NCBI RefSeq assembly: GCF_014356525.2
Contig: NW_024090264.1
Coordinates: forward strand, 1 to 64,000
Length of the DNA: 64,000 nucleotides
Direction: 5' to 3'
Origin: Nilaparvata lugens
Lineage: Eukaryota > Arthropoda > Insecta > Hemiptera > Delphacidae
In this document: piece after piece, positions 34,812 to 47,118 of the stretch
Numbering within the stretch: the first letter of the stretch is position 1
How the letters are laid out: the number at the start of each line of letters is the position of its first letter
Made by a program: the position numbers and the translations under genes
Notes under the pieces: model-generated
The model's database searches: none
What the model was told of the DNA's origin: nothing
What the model saw: the letters and a program-made list of their open reading frames with translations, nothing else

Positions 34812-35045
34812 CAGAGAAAAGATAACATAGGAAGATATCCCATAGTATGGTTGTTTATGTTCTAAACCCTAACCGATTACTGTCGACTACTGACTATAAT
34901 TACAGTTTTGTTGGGGAAAGAGTTTAAGTCGCACAGTATGAGCGACTACCAGCGTCACATAGATTTACTAAAAACAACTTCCAGGACTATTTGCTGGAGT
35001 GGGAACATAGACGCCCTATCTTCTCATGCTATCTTTTCACAAAAG
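34812..35045. mobile_element. MITE of the ATAGAGAAAAGATAGCAT family
   Basis: Left arm CAGAGAAAAGATAACATAGG and right arm CTTCTCATGCTATCTTTTCA are inverted. The interior has CCGATTACTGTCGACTACTG as in the copy at 8058. A second, partial copy sits at about 35205-35360. Confidence 0.7.
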
Positions 35046-35684
35046 AGTTGACAAAAAAATGCCTCCGATTCCAATGTCTAATATCGGAGTGAAGGCGAGC
35101 GGCGGCATAGTACCTAGCCATCCACAGTCTTGCGAGACACAATCAGTAAACAAGAACAACAAATAACTATAAATACACTTGGCTTTACAAAATAACCATA
35201 GTAAAAAAATAGCATAAGAAGATATCCCATGGTAGCCTATGGGGAGTTGATGCTCGAAATTTCACTTTTAACTCAAGCCTATTACCATCTGTTATTTAAG
35301 TTTTGGTGAAGCGTATCATCATAGAGAAAATATAGCACAAGAAGATATCCCAAGTTAACTAAAGCTGAAAGTCCTAGTAGTTGTTTTTCGTGGAGCTATG
35401 TGACGCTGGTTGTCTCTCATAATGTGCCGTTCTTACGCTCTTAGTAACATTTATTAAATATAGACTCAAATTGAAGACATGAGCCAGAGGTTTACAAATA
35501 AATTCTGTAATGCCTTTTAAACACTTATATTCTTACCTAAACCATCTGATATTTCCTTGGCCATGTTTTCTCCCTAGGTCACTTTTTAAGAAGCTAGGAT
35601 TTATGACTGTGTATGGCCTTTACATCTACAAAACATTTTACATGTAAAAAATAACGAGCACTCATTCAATAGGCAATCAAATGT

Positions 35685-36075
35685 TCACGATTACCATACA
35701 AGATATAGAAATGATTTCATTATAATGGAACATAGTAGAGAAAAATTTAAACAAAGTCCAACATATATGGGAATGATGTTTATGAGGTACCTCCCGAGTA
35801 GCATCAGAAGCGAAACGGATAGGGCAAGATTTAAAATCGAGTTGAAAAAGTACCTAATAGAGTTAGAAACTCATAGTTTTGAAGAATTTTACCGGGGAAA
35901 TTAGGGACACATTACCTACCTTGTTTGTTATTCTATTGTCTCTTTTTTGTTGTGTTTCTTTCTATCTTTCTAGTTTTATGTTTAAGAATTAGAAGTTTTT
36001 TTAATGAAATGACGCATTTATGTAGGCTACAATATACATTGTATGTCTTGAATAAAGAGATTGATTGATTGTGTT
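35685..36075 (+). mobile_element. 3' end of a LINE with (GATT)n tail
   Basis: One frame reads YHTRYRNDFIIMEHSREKFK and YMGMMFMRYLPSSIRSETDR, then FKIELKKYLIELETHSFEEF and a stop, the C-terminal pattern of several insect LINE groups (HNYNTR......S.....LP..I......FK..LK..L). The 3' UTR ends in AATAAAGAGATTGATTGATTG at about 36050-36070, directly before the MADF-like exon. Confidence 0.8.
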
Positions 36076-36087
36076 TTTGTGTGTTCA

Positions 36088-36226
36088 ATGGATGCGGAAG
36101 CGTTTGACACAGAATTATTCATCGATGAAGTAGACAAAAGAAGATGTTTAGAAAAGACTGCTTGGCAGGAGATTGTGGATATTTTCGCACAAGAAAACAT
36201 GACAAAGGAACAGAAGACAGTTTTAG
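36088..36226 (+). CDS. First exon of a MADF-domain-like protein
   Basis: The exon begins with ATG and runs 46 codons to a donor GTAAAT. The peptide MDAEAFDTELFIDEVDKRRC then LEKTAWQEIVDIFAQENMT contains the opening of a MADF domain (FD...FI..V..RP.LW, later K..AW.EI...). MADF proteins are insect DNA-binding regulators related to Myb/SANT domains. Here the ~14 residues normally between CLW and K.AW (containing a conserved Tyr) are absent, so helix 1 is joined directly to helix 2. The start lies only ~15 bp after a LINE tail, so the native promoter may have been displaced. The remaining exons were not found. Confidence 0.55.
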
Positions 36227-36239
36227 GTAAATATACAAA

Positions 36240-37550
36240 GCATAAGTAGCATTTATTAATAATAGACCTTCATATATTCAAATATTGTAATACATTATAT
36301 AAATAAAATTAAGACAGTATGTACCACATACGAGTACCACATAATTATTTGTAATAATTTGTAATCATACGGAAGTAGTTGAAAAACTTGTTGGGGTATT
36401 CCCTTAATTTTGGATATAGCGTCACAAATGAAGCCATGGTTAACCGGTCATCTATTAGAGGATGAACCCACCATTGCCTTTGTCTTATCGCCTAGCCTTG
36501 TATCTACGGTACAATAACCACAAACAGGTAAGCTCCTCCAACTCCATGTGTTCACACTGAGTACGTGGGTCCAACTGCCGGATGCCTGCTGTCATGAAAA
36601 CGTCGACAAAATGCGCGGTTAACGCCCTCATGAGTACAGTATCACAACTACCAACGCGCGTTAAACGCGACGTCTAACGCCGTCATGTGTACAGGCCCTA
36701 ATTCAATGTAGCTTCATCAACTGTTTAAAATTGATTTACATTATGAGATACGTCGGCGACGTCTTTCAAAAGGCGTCGCTCAAGCTATGCTATGGCGGTG
36801 CGAAATGGTTTTTAAGGTAATGTTATTAGCCGAATTCACACTTTCTGATTGTCGGGCAACACTCAGACTTGTCTTCTGATTGGTTAATAATTCTGGTTAG
36901 TTAGGCTTCTTCCACACTAATGTGTATATTTTGCTACTTGATGATCAAGGCTCGTATCACATTCGGCCACCAGAGAACAACTATTGTATTGTAAAGCGCA
37001 CTGGGACACCAGTGAGATACCAGGATTGCTGGGGTGGCGGTTTGATGAGCGCAATGCCCCCTGCACACTTGGCAACCTACTGGTGACCTAAACAAATAAG
37101 CGCCCCAGTTTTCAGCTTCATAGAGATTGGTAACAATGTAAAAACCAAAACCATTTTCTCAATACGTGTTAATAAATCGGTTGTGAGACGTTTTCATTGT
37201 AGTTGGGTGTTTGCTTATTATTGTGTTTGTGTTTGCAGGAACTGAAAGAGATAAAGAATACCTCTAAACTGGGTGATAGATAGATATTATTACCTACAAT
37301 AATATTTTTATAATTATAATGAGATGATTTCATTGCATTCTCATAATAACATGATCTCATGATAATGTGTGACATTGTATAATAATACTACATGATCATA
37401 TAATAATATAGTGGAATAGAAAGGATAAAAAAATATATAATGAAATAACAATACAGTACAATCAACAAAAATAAGATGCCTTTAAGTATTTTGATATACA
37501 TGTATCAGCAGGTGTCAATCAACGCTCCAATCCCCCAGCAAAACGAGTAA
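36240..37550. other. No gene recognised
   Basis: This should hold the intron of the MADF-like gene. It includes GC-richer patches (36580-36690, ACGCGCGTTAAACGCGACG; 36750-36800) that may be MITE remnants with a GTACAGGCCCTA end. No exon with supporting borders was recognised. Confidence 0.4.
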
Positions 37551-37552
37551 AA

Positions 37553-37812
37553 AATCTGGTGTACACTCACACAACTTTCCTTGCTCATTGAACTGTAAGC
37601 CTCATTCTTAAACGAGAATGATTTAGGGGAATAACATAATGACGATTGGCGGCAACATATTTGAAACTACGATCAGACTACTGTATATGTGTAGGTCTAT
37701 ATTATAATTGTTTTCAGAGTACTTTTTCCTTTGTGTAAATTGTGAAATTCGATGATATTTTTAAAATTCGTCAAAACAGCTGTTCTACAGATGAAATATC
37801 TCGACTATGTGT
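37553..37812 (+). repeat. Arm of the CTGGTGTACACTCACACAAC element
   Basis: It begins AAAAAATCTGGTGTACACTC and proceeds through ACTTTCCTTGCTCATTGAAC, AACATAATGACGATTGGCGG and AAACAGCTGTTCTACAGATG. It matches both arms of the palindromic element at 61061-62096. Confidence 0.8.
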
Positions 37813-37834
37813 TCTTTTTACTTTCCTTGCCCTA

Positions 37835-39556
<1,722 letters not shown>

Positions 39557-39561
39557 TGGTA

Positions 39562-39835
39562 GTAGAATTGATTAAACGACTCAGTAAGGCCACATTCGCA
39601 ATTGCTACACTAGCAAGAACAATGCATCAGCAGATAGTCTTTTCCGCATACTATGGATACTTTCAGCCTCTTCTTACCTACGGATTACTTTTCTGGGGCA
39701 CGTCACCGGAAATTATCAGGGTATTCAGAGCACAGAAGAGAGTGATAAGAATAATGCTCAAAAAACCGCCTGGAACTCCATGTAGAGAATTATTCCGATC
39801 AACAGGGACGCTCACACTACCTTGCCTGTATATTC
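39562..39835 (+). pseudogene. LINE reverse transcriptase C-terminal fragment, copy A
   Basis: It encodes ELIKRLSKATFAIATLARTM and YYGYFQPLLTYGLLFWGTSP, then KPPGTPCRELFRSTGTLTL, the post-RT region of an insect LINE (A.YAYF.P.L.YG...WG.......F..QKR.IR). It is cut at 39835, where sequence leading to the gag ORF begins. Its 5' edge is exactly the end of the TIR element. Confidence 0.85.
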
Positions 39836-40716
39836 TATTTTTATATTATATTTTTTTGTCACTCTTTATATATTTTTTGCCTCGCTTTATTTTTTTGCAT
39901 TATTTGTTTAATATATGTATGGAACGTTCATGGTGTGCAATTTATTTTTTATTCCTCAACACTATAGTATAAGTATCATATTTATATATATTTATTATTT
40001 ATTGAATTACAAGAGTTATAGGAGAAGCCCATATCTAGGCCTATCAAGATTTTTTAAGACTGAATACTATTAGAAAACCACGACCTAATTATATCAAATC
40101 TCATGCTTTACCGACTGAAGCCAAGCAGGAGGCTAATCGTTATTTAAATATAAATAATAACGTGACATAAAGACATGCCGTACCAACGTGGGACTGATGA
40201 TGAGAGCCAAGCTCATTGAATAATTATTTGAAATTAAGTCAATAACCATATTGAAAATTATAGATAACTTATACGAGTTTTGAGGAAAACTGGCGAAGGG
40301 AGATTTGTATTACTTTTTGGGGAATCAATAGCTTTAAATAAGAGAAATTATATGTTTTAAAGAAAATTTTATATTATTAGTACTGTAAAAAAAAAAAAAA
40401 AAAATACATGTTTATAGAGAGAGATTATATTTTATAAGCCTAAACTGCTATTACTTTCTAGTCAAAAATATATTATGTGTTTAAGCCGGTTGGAAAATAA
40501 GTCACAGCCTGTAAACTAGCCAAGAATAAATTAAAACAAAACATTGGGGGCGCTAGAGCATTATAAAAAACTTAAGTATAAATACCTTGTTGTATGAGTA
40601 TCCAAACACTTTACACATCACTGTTTCACTGTAAGTCCCGGTTTGTGTCTCTTTTTTAAGCATTTTCGCTTATCATTTTTATCACTGTTTAATTAGCATT
40701 TATTGTATTTGACATA
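39836..40716 (+). other. Possible 5' leader/LTR region upstream of the gag ORF
   Basis: AT-rich sequence not shared with copy B of the duplication. A TATA-like TATAAATACC is at about 40577 and a short poly(A) near 40388-40404. It could contain the LTR and primer-binding region of the gag-bearing element, but no repeated LTR or tRNA-primer match was seen. Confidence 0.35.
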
Positions 40717-42242
40717 ATGAATCACACTCCCGCAAACTCTGAAGTTTCATATATGTACGGCGGTTGCACAGATCCCACTTTGTCGACTCCAAGCACATCA
40801 AACCCCACCACGGTAGATGCCAATACGCCACGAGAAAGGGAACCAGGAAGCGTCGGGTCGATAGTCTTCGATCCACCAGGTCTGCAACCTCTATCATCCA
40901 CTCGAATCGACGCCGCTGACACACCATTGAATCAACGGATAGTAGAGATCAACTTTGAAGGGGGCGAGGAGCAGCCTGCAGAACCCGCATCGCCGGAGGC
41001 CGAGTCACACCTGAGCAAACAAAGTATATTTTCAATCACAGAGTTAGATCCGCTTCAAAAGGTAATAATGGAACAAACTAGCAGTACTTTCAATATTATG
41101 TTACAAAAAACAATGGATAATATGATGCAGGAGATTAAAAAAGAGATTGCTACAGTAAAAGAGGAAAATAAACAAACAGTGGAACAGGGCATGAAAGAGA
41201 CCGCAGGCGCTATAAAATCAGTAGAACAACGGTTGGATAATATTGAAACTAAAGTAGAGAATCATAGGGAAGAGTTAAAAGCAATGATAACCCTACAAAA
41301 AGAAAGTCAGGATAAAGTTACGGCAGGATTATCGGAAAGGTTGGATACGGTTACATGTGAACTCAATGAAAGGATAGATAACCTAACCACACAAATCACT
41401 ACACCCGTTCAGGATATAACAAATAACATTAAGGCCGATTGCCACCAAGAAATCCACAAACAAATTGCCGTTGCCAATCAAACCTTAACAACTACAGTCG
41501 ACAAAAATATTAACAGTATTAAAGAAATACAAAATAAACAGATTAATATGTCCACAAAAATGAACCAACTGCAAGGTAGCATAAATCAAAACACAGAAAC
41601 CTGTAAAGCTTTAAACGGAACTCTACTAATTCAAAAATCCACTCTGACTCAATTAAATCAAGAAATAAACGCAAATAAAATTACACATAATAGTCAATGG
41701 CAGATAACACAGGAAAAAATAATAGCATTAGAAAATCATATTCAACAACAACCTCAAGGGATTCAAACAGACAACCTCAACGTACATAGTATATTACAAG
41801 GACTAGGAAAATTTGATAATACGGATCGCCATTTGCAACCTCAACCATTCATTGATCAGATAAAATTAGTACAAACTCTTGCACCTACCTCTTGGAATTT
41901 TTGGCGTCTTCGTTTGACTAATTTATTGATTGGCGAACCCCTGATGTTCTTTCGGAGTAGAGCCCATGAATTTACATCATTGGATGAGTTTGTCGCTGTC
42001 TTCCTGGAACAGTATTGGAGCAGAAGTGAACAGTTGGATGTGCTAGCGGACATTATATCATGCGATTTCAACCCTAACTTAGACGGTGCATGTACCACTT
42101 TCGTCACTGCCCTACAGTTTAAAAATTCTCAATTGAGCGAGCCCATTAATGAATCGGCATTAGCAAGTATTATTTTAAAGAAGCTACCGTATCAAGTTAG
42201 AATGGCACTCGCCACACAACCCATTACTGATTGTAAGCAGCT
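40717..42242 (+). CDS. Retrotransposon gag-like protein (no pol found)
   Basis: A single open frame of about 508 codons. Residues ~1-105 are polar and low-complexity. Residues ~110-345 form a long Gln/Asn/Lys-rich coiled-coil region (KSVEQRLDNIETKVENHREE and similar heptads). Residues ~355-508 look like a gag capsid domain of LTR retrotransposons (LGKFDNTDRHLQPQPFIDQI; LRLTNLLIGEPLMFF; F..VFLEQYWSRSEQ). The frame loses its own stop and runs a few codons into the duplicated TIR element at 42243, so the C-terminal nucleocapsid part, protease and pol are missing. It would assemble particles if intact; here it is probably a truncated insertion. Confidence 0.7.
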
Positions 42243-43497
42243 GACTTAAGGTCACTACAATATAAGGATCCGATACGAACAATTTCGATCAAATGCAATT
42301 CAAAATGGCGGCTAAGATGGAGAAAATGTTGTCAAAAACAGGGTTTTTCGCGATTTTCTCGAAAACGGCTCCAACGATTTCGATTAAATTCATACCTCAA
42401 ATAGTTATTGATAAGCTCTATCAACTGCCACAAGTCCCATATCTGTAAAAATTTCAGGAGCTCCGCCCCAACTATGCAAAGTTTGATTTTAGATTCCCAA
42501 TTATCAGGCTTCAGATACAATTTAAACAAAAAATTTCAGGTGGAAATGATTGAGCATGAAAATCTCTTCAATTAATGTTCAGTAACATTTTCACCTAAAA
42601 TTGAAATTAAGCTCGAAATTCGAGAAAATGTGATTATCCAATTGCAAACTGTTGGCAACTGTTGATTCTATTAAATCATTCACTATGGAGAGATAGCAGA
42701 CCTCGTATGTCTCCACCGTTATTGTCCTGTCACCAGCTGGCTCAGATCTTTGTTTATAAGTAGACTTGAGATGCGCGGGAACACTAGCGTCAGGTGATCA
42801 ATTTTCATAACAGCAAGGAAAGTTGTGTGAGTGCGCCACACCAGATTTTTATAAACTGCACCTACCTACCTCATGCACGAGAAGGACAAAAGACTCATGT
42901 CAGTTTACAAAGTCCATTTCTCAAGGATGGGGTGGACCCCATTAGTTTCCCAGGAAATAGACTCATGTCAGTTGATAGAGCTGATAGATAACTATACCGG
43001 GTTTGAATTTGAAATAAATCGGTCAAGTCATTTTTGAGAAAATCATGAAAAACATGGTTTTTTAGTAACTATCCGCCATTTTTTTCAAGAATATTACGGA
43101 GCTCCTGCAATTTTCCAAGAAATGAGACTCATGTCAGTTGATAGGGCTTATAAATAGCTACCCATGGTATAAATTTGAAGAAAATTGTTAGAGCCGTTTT
43201 CGAGAAAACCGTGAAAAACATGGTTTTTTAGTAATCATTCGTCATTTTTCCGCCATCTTGAATTGAATTTTATTGAATTTCTTATTGTCGGGTCCTCATG
43301 GAATAAGGACCTTAAGTTTAAAATTTCAAATCAATCGGTTATTAGGAATGGAGTTATCGTGTTCACAGACATACACACACACACACAGACCAACACCCAA
43401 AAATCATGTTTTTGGACTTAGGGGACCTTGAAACGTATAGAAAACTTGAAATTGGGGTACCTTAATTTTTTTTGGAAAGCAATACTTTCCTTACTTA
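42243..43497. repeat. Second, 5'-truncated copy of the TIR element (duplicate of ~38133-39556)
   Basis: From ACTTAAGGTC(A/C)CTACAAT onward it is nearly identical to 38133-39556 with scattered substitutions. It has one fewer of the ~167-bp internal repeats (43022-43190 region) and lacks the left TIR and the (TG)n tract. It is followed by the same LINE fragment as copy A. Confidence 0.92.
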
Positions 43498-44074
43498 TGG
43501 TAGTAGAATTGATTAAACGACTCAGTAAGGCCACATTCGCAATTGCTACACTAGCAAGAACAATGCATCAGCAGATTGTCTTCTCCGCATACTATGGATA
43601 CTTTCAGCCTCTTCTTACCTACGGATTACTTTTCTGGGGCACGTCACCGGAAATTATCAGGGTATTCAGAGCACAGAAGAGAGTGATAAGAATAATGCTC
43701 AAAAAACCACCTGGAACTCCATGTAGAGAATTATTCCGATCAACAGGGACGCTCACACTACCTTGCCTGTATATTCTGGAGTCTGTAGCATTTGGTCTCA
43801 AGCATGCATCGACGTGGACAAGAGGTGCTGACCTACACAATTATAACACGCGCTCAAGGAACACCTATCGAATACAACAACATAGGACATCGTTCTACGA
43901 GAAAAATCCAATTCACATGAGCCAAAAAATGATCAACTCCCTGCCGCACCATCTTAAGGACATTGACAATAGAGTGCAGCTCAAGAAAAAATTGAAGGAC
44001 TGGCTGGCTGATAAGTGTTTTATGACATGAATGACTTTTTGTTGTGATTTTATTTTTGTAATATGTAATTTTAT
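43498..44074 (+). pseudogene. LINE reverse transcriptase C-terminal fragment, copy B
   Basis: It repeats copy A and then continues in frame: CLYILESVAFGLKHASTWTR, LHNYNTRSRNTYRIQQHRTS, SQKMINSLPHHLKDIDNRVQ and LKDWLADKCFMT with a stop. This is the normal end of the LINE protein. The 3' UTR is cut at 44074 by the insertion occupying 44075-45792, and its last 244 bp reappear after that insertion. Confidence 0.9.
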
Positions 44075-44160
44075 GATTCAGAGGCCCGGGTTCAAATCCC
44101 GGCCCGGGCAAGATATTTATCTCGGGCCACTCCCGTATATATATATATATATATATGCAT
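44075..44160 (+). mobile_element. tRNA-like SINE fragment with B box and (TA)n
   Basis: GAGGCCCGGGTTCAAATCCC then GGCCCGGGCAAG contains a pol III B-box-like GGTTCAAATCC within a T-arm-like stem. It is followed by TTATCTCGGGCCACTCCCG and a TA run. No clear A box is seen upstream, since the junction to the LINE lies there. It is probably a 5'-truncated SINE or a LINE tail of SINE origin. Confidence 0.5.
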
Positions 44161-45792
44161 ATGCATACATAGGCCAAAATTATAAAAAAAAAACATAATT
44201 TTAAACTTAATATTTCAAATACTAATAGAATTTAGAACGTTCTGGAGCCACTGACACGCATCTTCTCCAGCATCATGGAGGGCCGACAGCCCTCCATGAT
44301 AGGAGTATTGTGGACACTCAGATATAAGGTGGTTCATTGATTGGATTTGTCCACATTGGCACAGAGGATCAGATGTGTATCCCCATGCTGTCATCAGCTC
44401 AGCACACCTTCCCACCTGCGTCCTGAACCGGTTAAGGCCACACCACTCTCTACGTCTCAGCTGGGTGCCAGGAACAATGTCATTTGGGTCATCCACAAGG
44501 CCTTTGTTCCTGACCTCTCCCTGCAACCATCTCAGTCTCCATAACTCCCTTGCACTTCTAATTTCCTCTTGCTCGTCAAGTCTCAAGTATCTTCTTGACT
44601 TGAGGCGCCTTGGTGGAGGGTTAGCCAAATCTCTTGAGACTGGGAGATCCTCATGAATGTGTTGTAACTGGGAAATGAACTTGTTCTTCTTCTCCAACCT
44701 TCTGAGATCTGGAGGCATGATGTTACTGAGCACAGGCAACCACTCAGTCTCTGTTGGTCTCAATGTCCCACTAATCTTCCTCATAGTTTCATTGAAAACT
44801 GTATCAATTTTCTCAACATGTCTGCTGCGAGCCCAGACAGAAGAGCAGTACTCCCCTGTGCTGTACAGAAGTGCAAGACTTGATGTTCGAAGGGCATTCA
44901 TGTCACAACCCCAGGTTGTTCCCGCAAGTTTGCTGATGATATTTAGCCTTGTCTTCAGTTTATCTCTCAACCCCTGCAGATGTTGTCGATATGTGAGGGA
45001 TCTATCAAGTCTGACTCCTAGGTAACGGGGAGCTTCCTGATGAGATATTCTTTTGCCACATAACCTGAGATCAATTGTCTTTTTTGCATGCTGGTTACTG
45101 AGATGGAATATTGTTGAGACAGTTTTGGACGGGTTTGGCTTCAAGAACCACTGCTGGAAGTATTCTGCCATTAACTCTAAGTCCTCATTCAACACAATTT
45201 GGAGCTGATCAAAATTTCGACCTTGAGTAACAAGCCCAATGTCATCGGCATAAATAAACTTGCGTGATTGAGTAACAGGCAGGTCTGCAGTGTAAACATT
45301 GAACAAAATTGGTGAAAGAACCGATCCTTGAGGTAAACCATTTTGTAATCTTCTTATAGTGCTGAGTTTACCATAAAGAGACACTCTGCATGTACGGTCT
45401 CTCAAAATAGCTCCAAAGAGATTGACGGTTGCCTTGCATTTCAGGATCCTTGCTAACTTCAGAAGAAGACCAGATCTCCACACTGTGTCATATGCTGCAC
45501 TAAGGTCCAGAAATACGGCTCCTGATTTGAGGTTTCTCTCAAACCCATGCTCAATGTAAGTTGTGAGCCCCAATACTTGTTCCTCACAACTCCTACCCTC
45601 CCTGAAACCAGCCTGCTCCTCTGGCAAACACTCATCCATTCTGCTCCCTACTCTTGTCAGTAGGACTCGTTCAAAAAGTTTGTACACAACTGACAACAGG
45701 GCTATTGGTCTATAGCTTTTTGGATCTCTTTGATCTTTTCCTGGCTTCAATACTGCTACGACCTTTGTTTGTTTCCAGGATTTGGGGAGCTC
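44161..45792 (-). mobile_element. 5'-truncated LINE on the minus strand
   Basis: It carries a nearly complete reverse transcriptase (45790-44215) and a short 3' UTR ending near the TA run. It is inserted into the 3' end of another LINE, with a 244-bp direct duplication of the host sequence on both sides (43831-44074 and 45793-46037). Confidence 0.85.
44215..45790 (-). CDS. Non-LTR retrotransposon reverse transcriptase
   Basis: About 525 codons belong to the LINE; the ~28 residues before GELPKSWKQTKVVAVLKPGK come from the neighbouring element. RT motifs: SYRPIALLSVVYKLFERVL; motif A SGAVFLDLSAAYDTVW; motif B LQNGLPQGSVLSPILFNVYT; motif C KFIYADDIGLVTQ (catalytic YADD intact); thumb APRYLGVRLDRSLTYRQHL. 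Near the C-terminus CQCGQIQSMNHLISEC is a zinc-finger-like CxC-x7-H-x4-C typical of insect LINEs. The endonuclease and first RT block are missing (5' truncation). No stop or frameshift is seen, indicating a young insertion. Host-encoded function is not implied. Confidence 0.92.
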
Positions 45793-46105
45793 ACCTACAC
45801 AATTATAACACGCGCTCAAGGAACACCTATCGAATACAACAACATAGGACATCGTTCTACGAGAAAAATCCAATTCACATGAGCCAAAAAATGATCAACT
45901 CCCTGCCGCACCATTTTAAGGACATTGACAATAGAGTGCAGCTCAAGAAAAAATTGAAGGACTGGCTGGCTGATAAGTGTTTTTATGACATGAATGACTT
46001 TTTGTTGTGATTTTATTTTTGTAATATGTAATTTTATTTTGTAATATGTGACGATTGCCAAATAATTTTATTGTTGTACATGCAAAGAGTAATAAATTCA
46101 AATTC
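45793..46105 (+). mobile_element. 3' end of the LINE of copy B, continuing after the insertion
   Basis: It repeats 43831-44074 (LHNYNTRSRNTYRIQQHRTS through LKDWLADKCFYDMNDF, one base longer in a T run) and then continues with the genuine 3' UTR, GTGACGATTGCCAAATAATT, ending in AATAAATTCAAATTCAAATA. Confidence 0.9.
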
Positions 46106-46252
46106 AAATATTAAGTTGTGTCAAATCATTTGGAAAATTGGAGTGCAGTTTTCATGAGTGTTTTGAAGAAGTTACAATGGCTGGTGTCAGTATTCATTTC
46201 CATAATTTCACCAAACGTATTCTGAAAAATGAATGAGAACCGTTCAACTATT

Positions 46253-46406
46253 GAGCTGGATGCGCACACAACAGTGACAGTGAAAATATAATTGCCACAA
46301 CCTCGTATTGGATCAGCCCGGCCGATTTAGTATGAATAACACCAATAGAACTAATGGCAATTATATTTTCACTGTTCACTGGCACTGTTAGTGCGGACCC
46401 AGCTTT
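46253..46406. mobile_element. MITE of ~154 bp with AGCTGG.T.CGCAC TIRs
   Basis: AGCTGGATGCGCACACAACA is mirrored by CACTGTTAGTGCGGACCCAG then CT. Just inside, GTGAAAATATAATTGCCA is mirrored by TGGCAATTATATTTTCAC. A diverged relative with the inner arms lies at about 56385-56530. Confidence 0.8.
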
Positions 46407-46609
46407 AAAGGTGGAGTTAGAGGTGGAATCCATTGATGTGTTGTATTGTATTAAATGATGTCACATCAAAAATATGTAGTGGTGTTGACAATATCAATGT
46501 CTTTTTAGTTTTTTAATGTCAAAAGCTGAGACCTGAGGTCACATAAGATGGCAGCTTTTTAGAGTTTGAACGTTCCATTTTCCAATGTCTTCTTATTTTT
46601 GTAATGTTA

Positions 46610-46979
46610 CTATAGTGAGGTCCACGTTATAATGGCAATGGAGAAAGATAGGAGAACAACGCTGCCGATCCTCTGTCTTGTCAATGCCTTCTATAGACGG
46701 TAGCTGATTGATATAATATTAAATGTTTATTCTCGTTTAAAATAATCAATTATATTTTATTAAGCGAGAAATTATATTTTTCAATAATTTCATAATGAAT
46801 TTTCATAATTAAGATGGAATATTTTGTTAATTAATTATTAATTCTACATTGTTAAAAAAACAATATGACAATAGCAAAGCGGGAAAGAGATAGCGCTATC
46901 CGCTTTGTTGAATGATGGACAAGGATAGCAATATCATTGCTAATCGAACACTGTCATTCTAACGTGGACCTCACCATAG
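46610..46979. mobile_element. Non-autonomous TIR element CTATAGTGAGGTCCACGTTA
   Basis: Ends CTATAGTGAGGTCCACGTTA and TAACGTGGACCTCACCATAG are inverted (20 bp, one mismatch). The interior contains GCGCTATCCGCTTTG and GACAAGGATAGCAATA, present in copies at 6970, 55690 and 63428. It is 370 bp without an ORF. Confidence 0.9.
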
Positions 46980-47118
46980 CTCACAGAAGATGACAATATT
47001 TTAGAGTTTGAACGCTCTGTTGTTACAAGTTGTGTAACAAAAGATGGACATTTTTGCGTTTGAACTTAGAACAATTAGTTCCAGTTTCGAATGTATTTTT
47101 TCATTATATTATACTATA

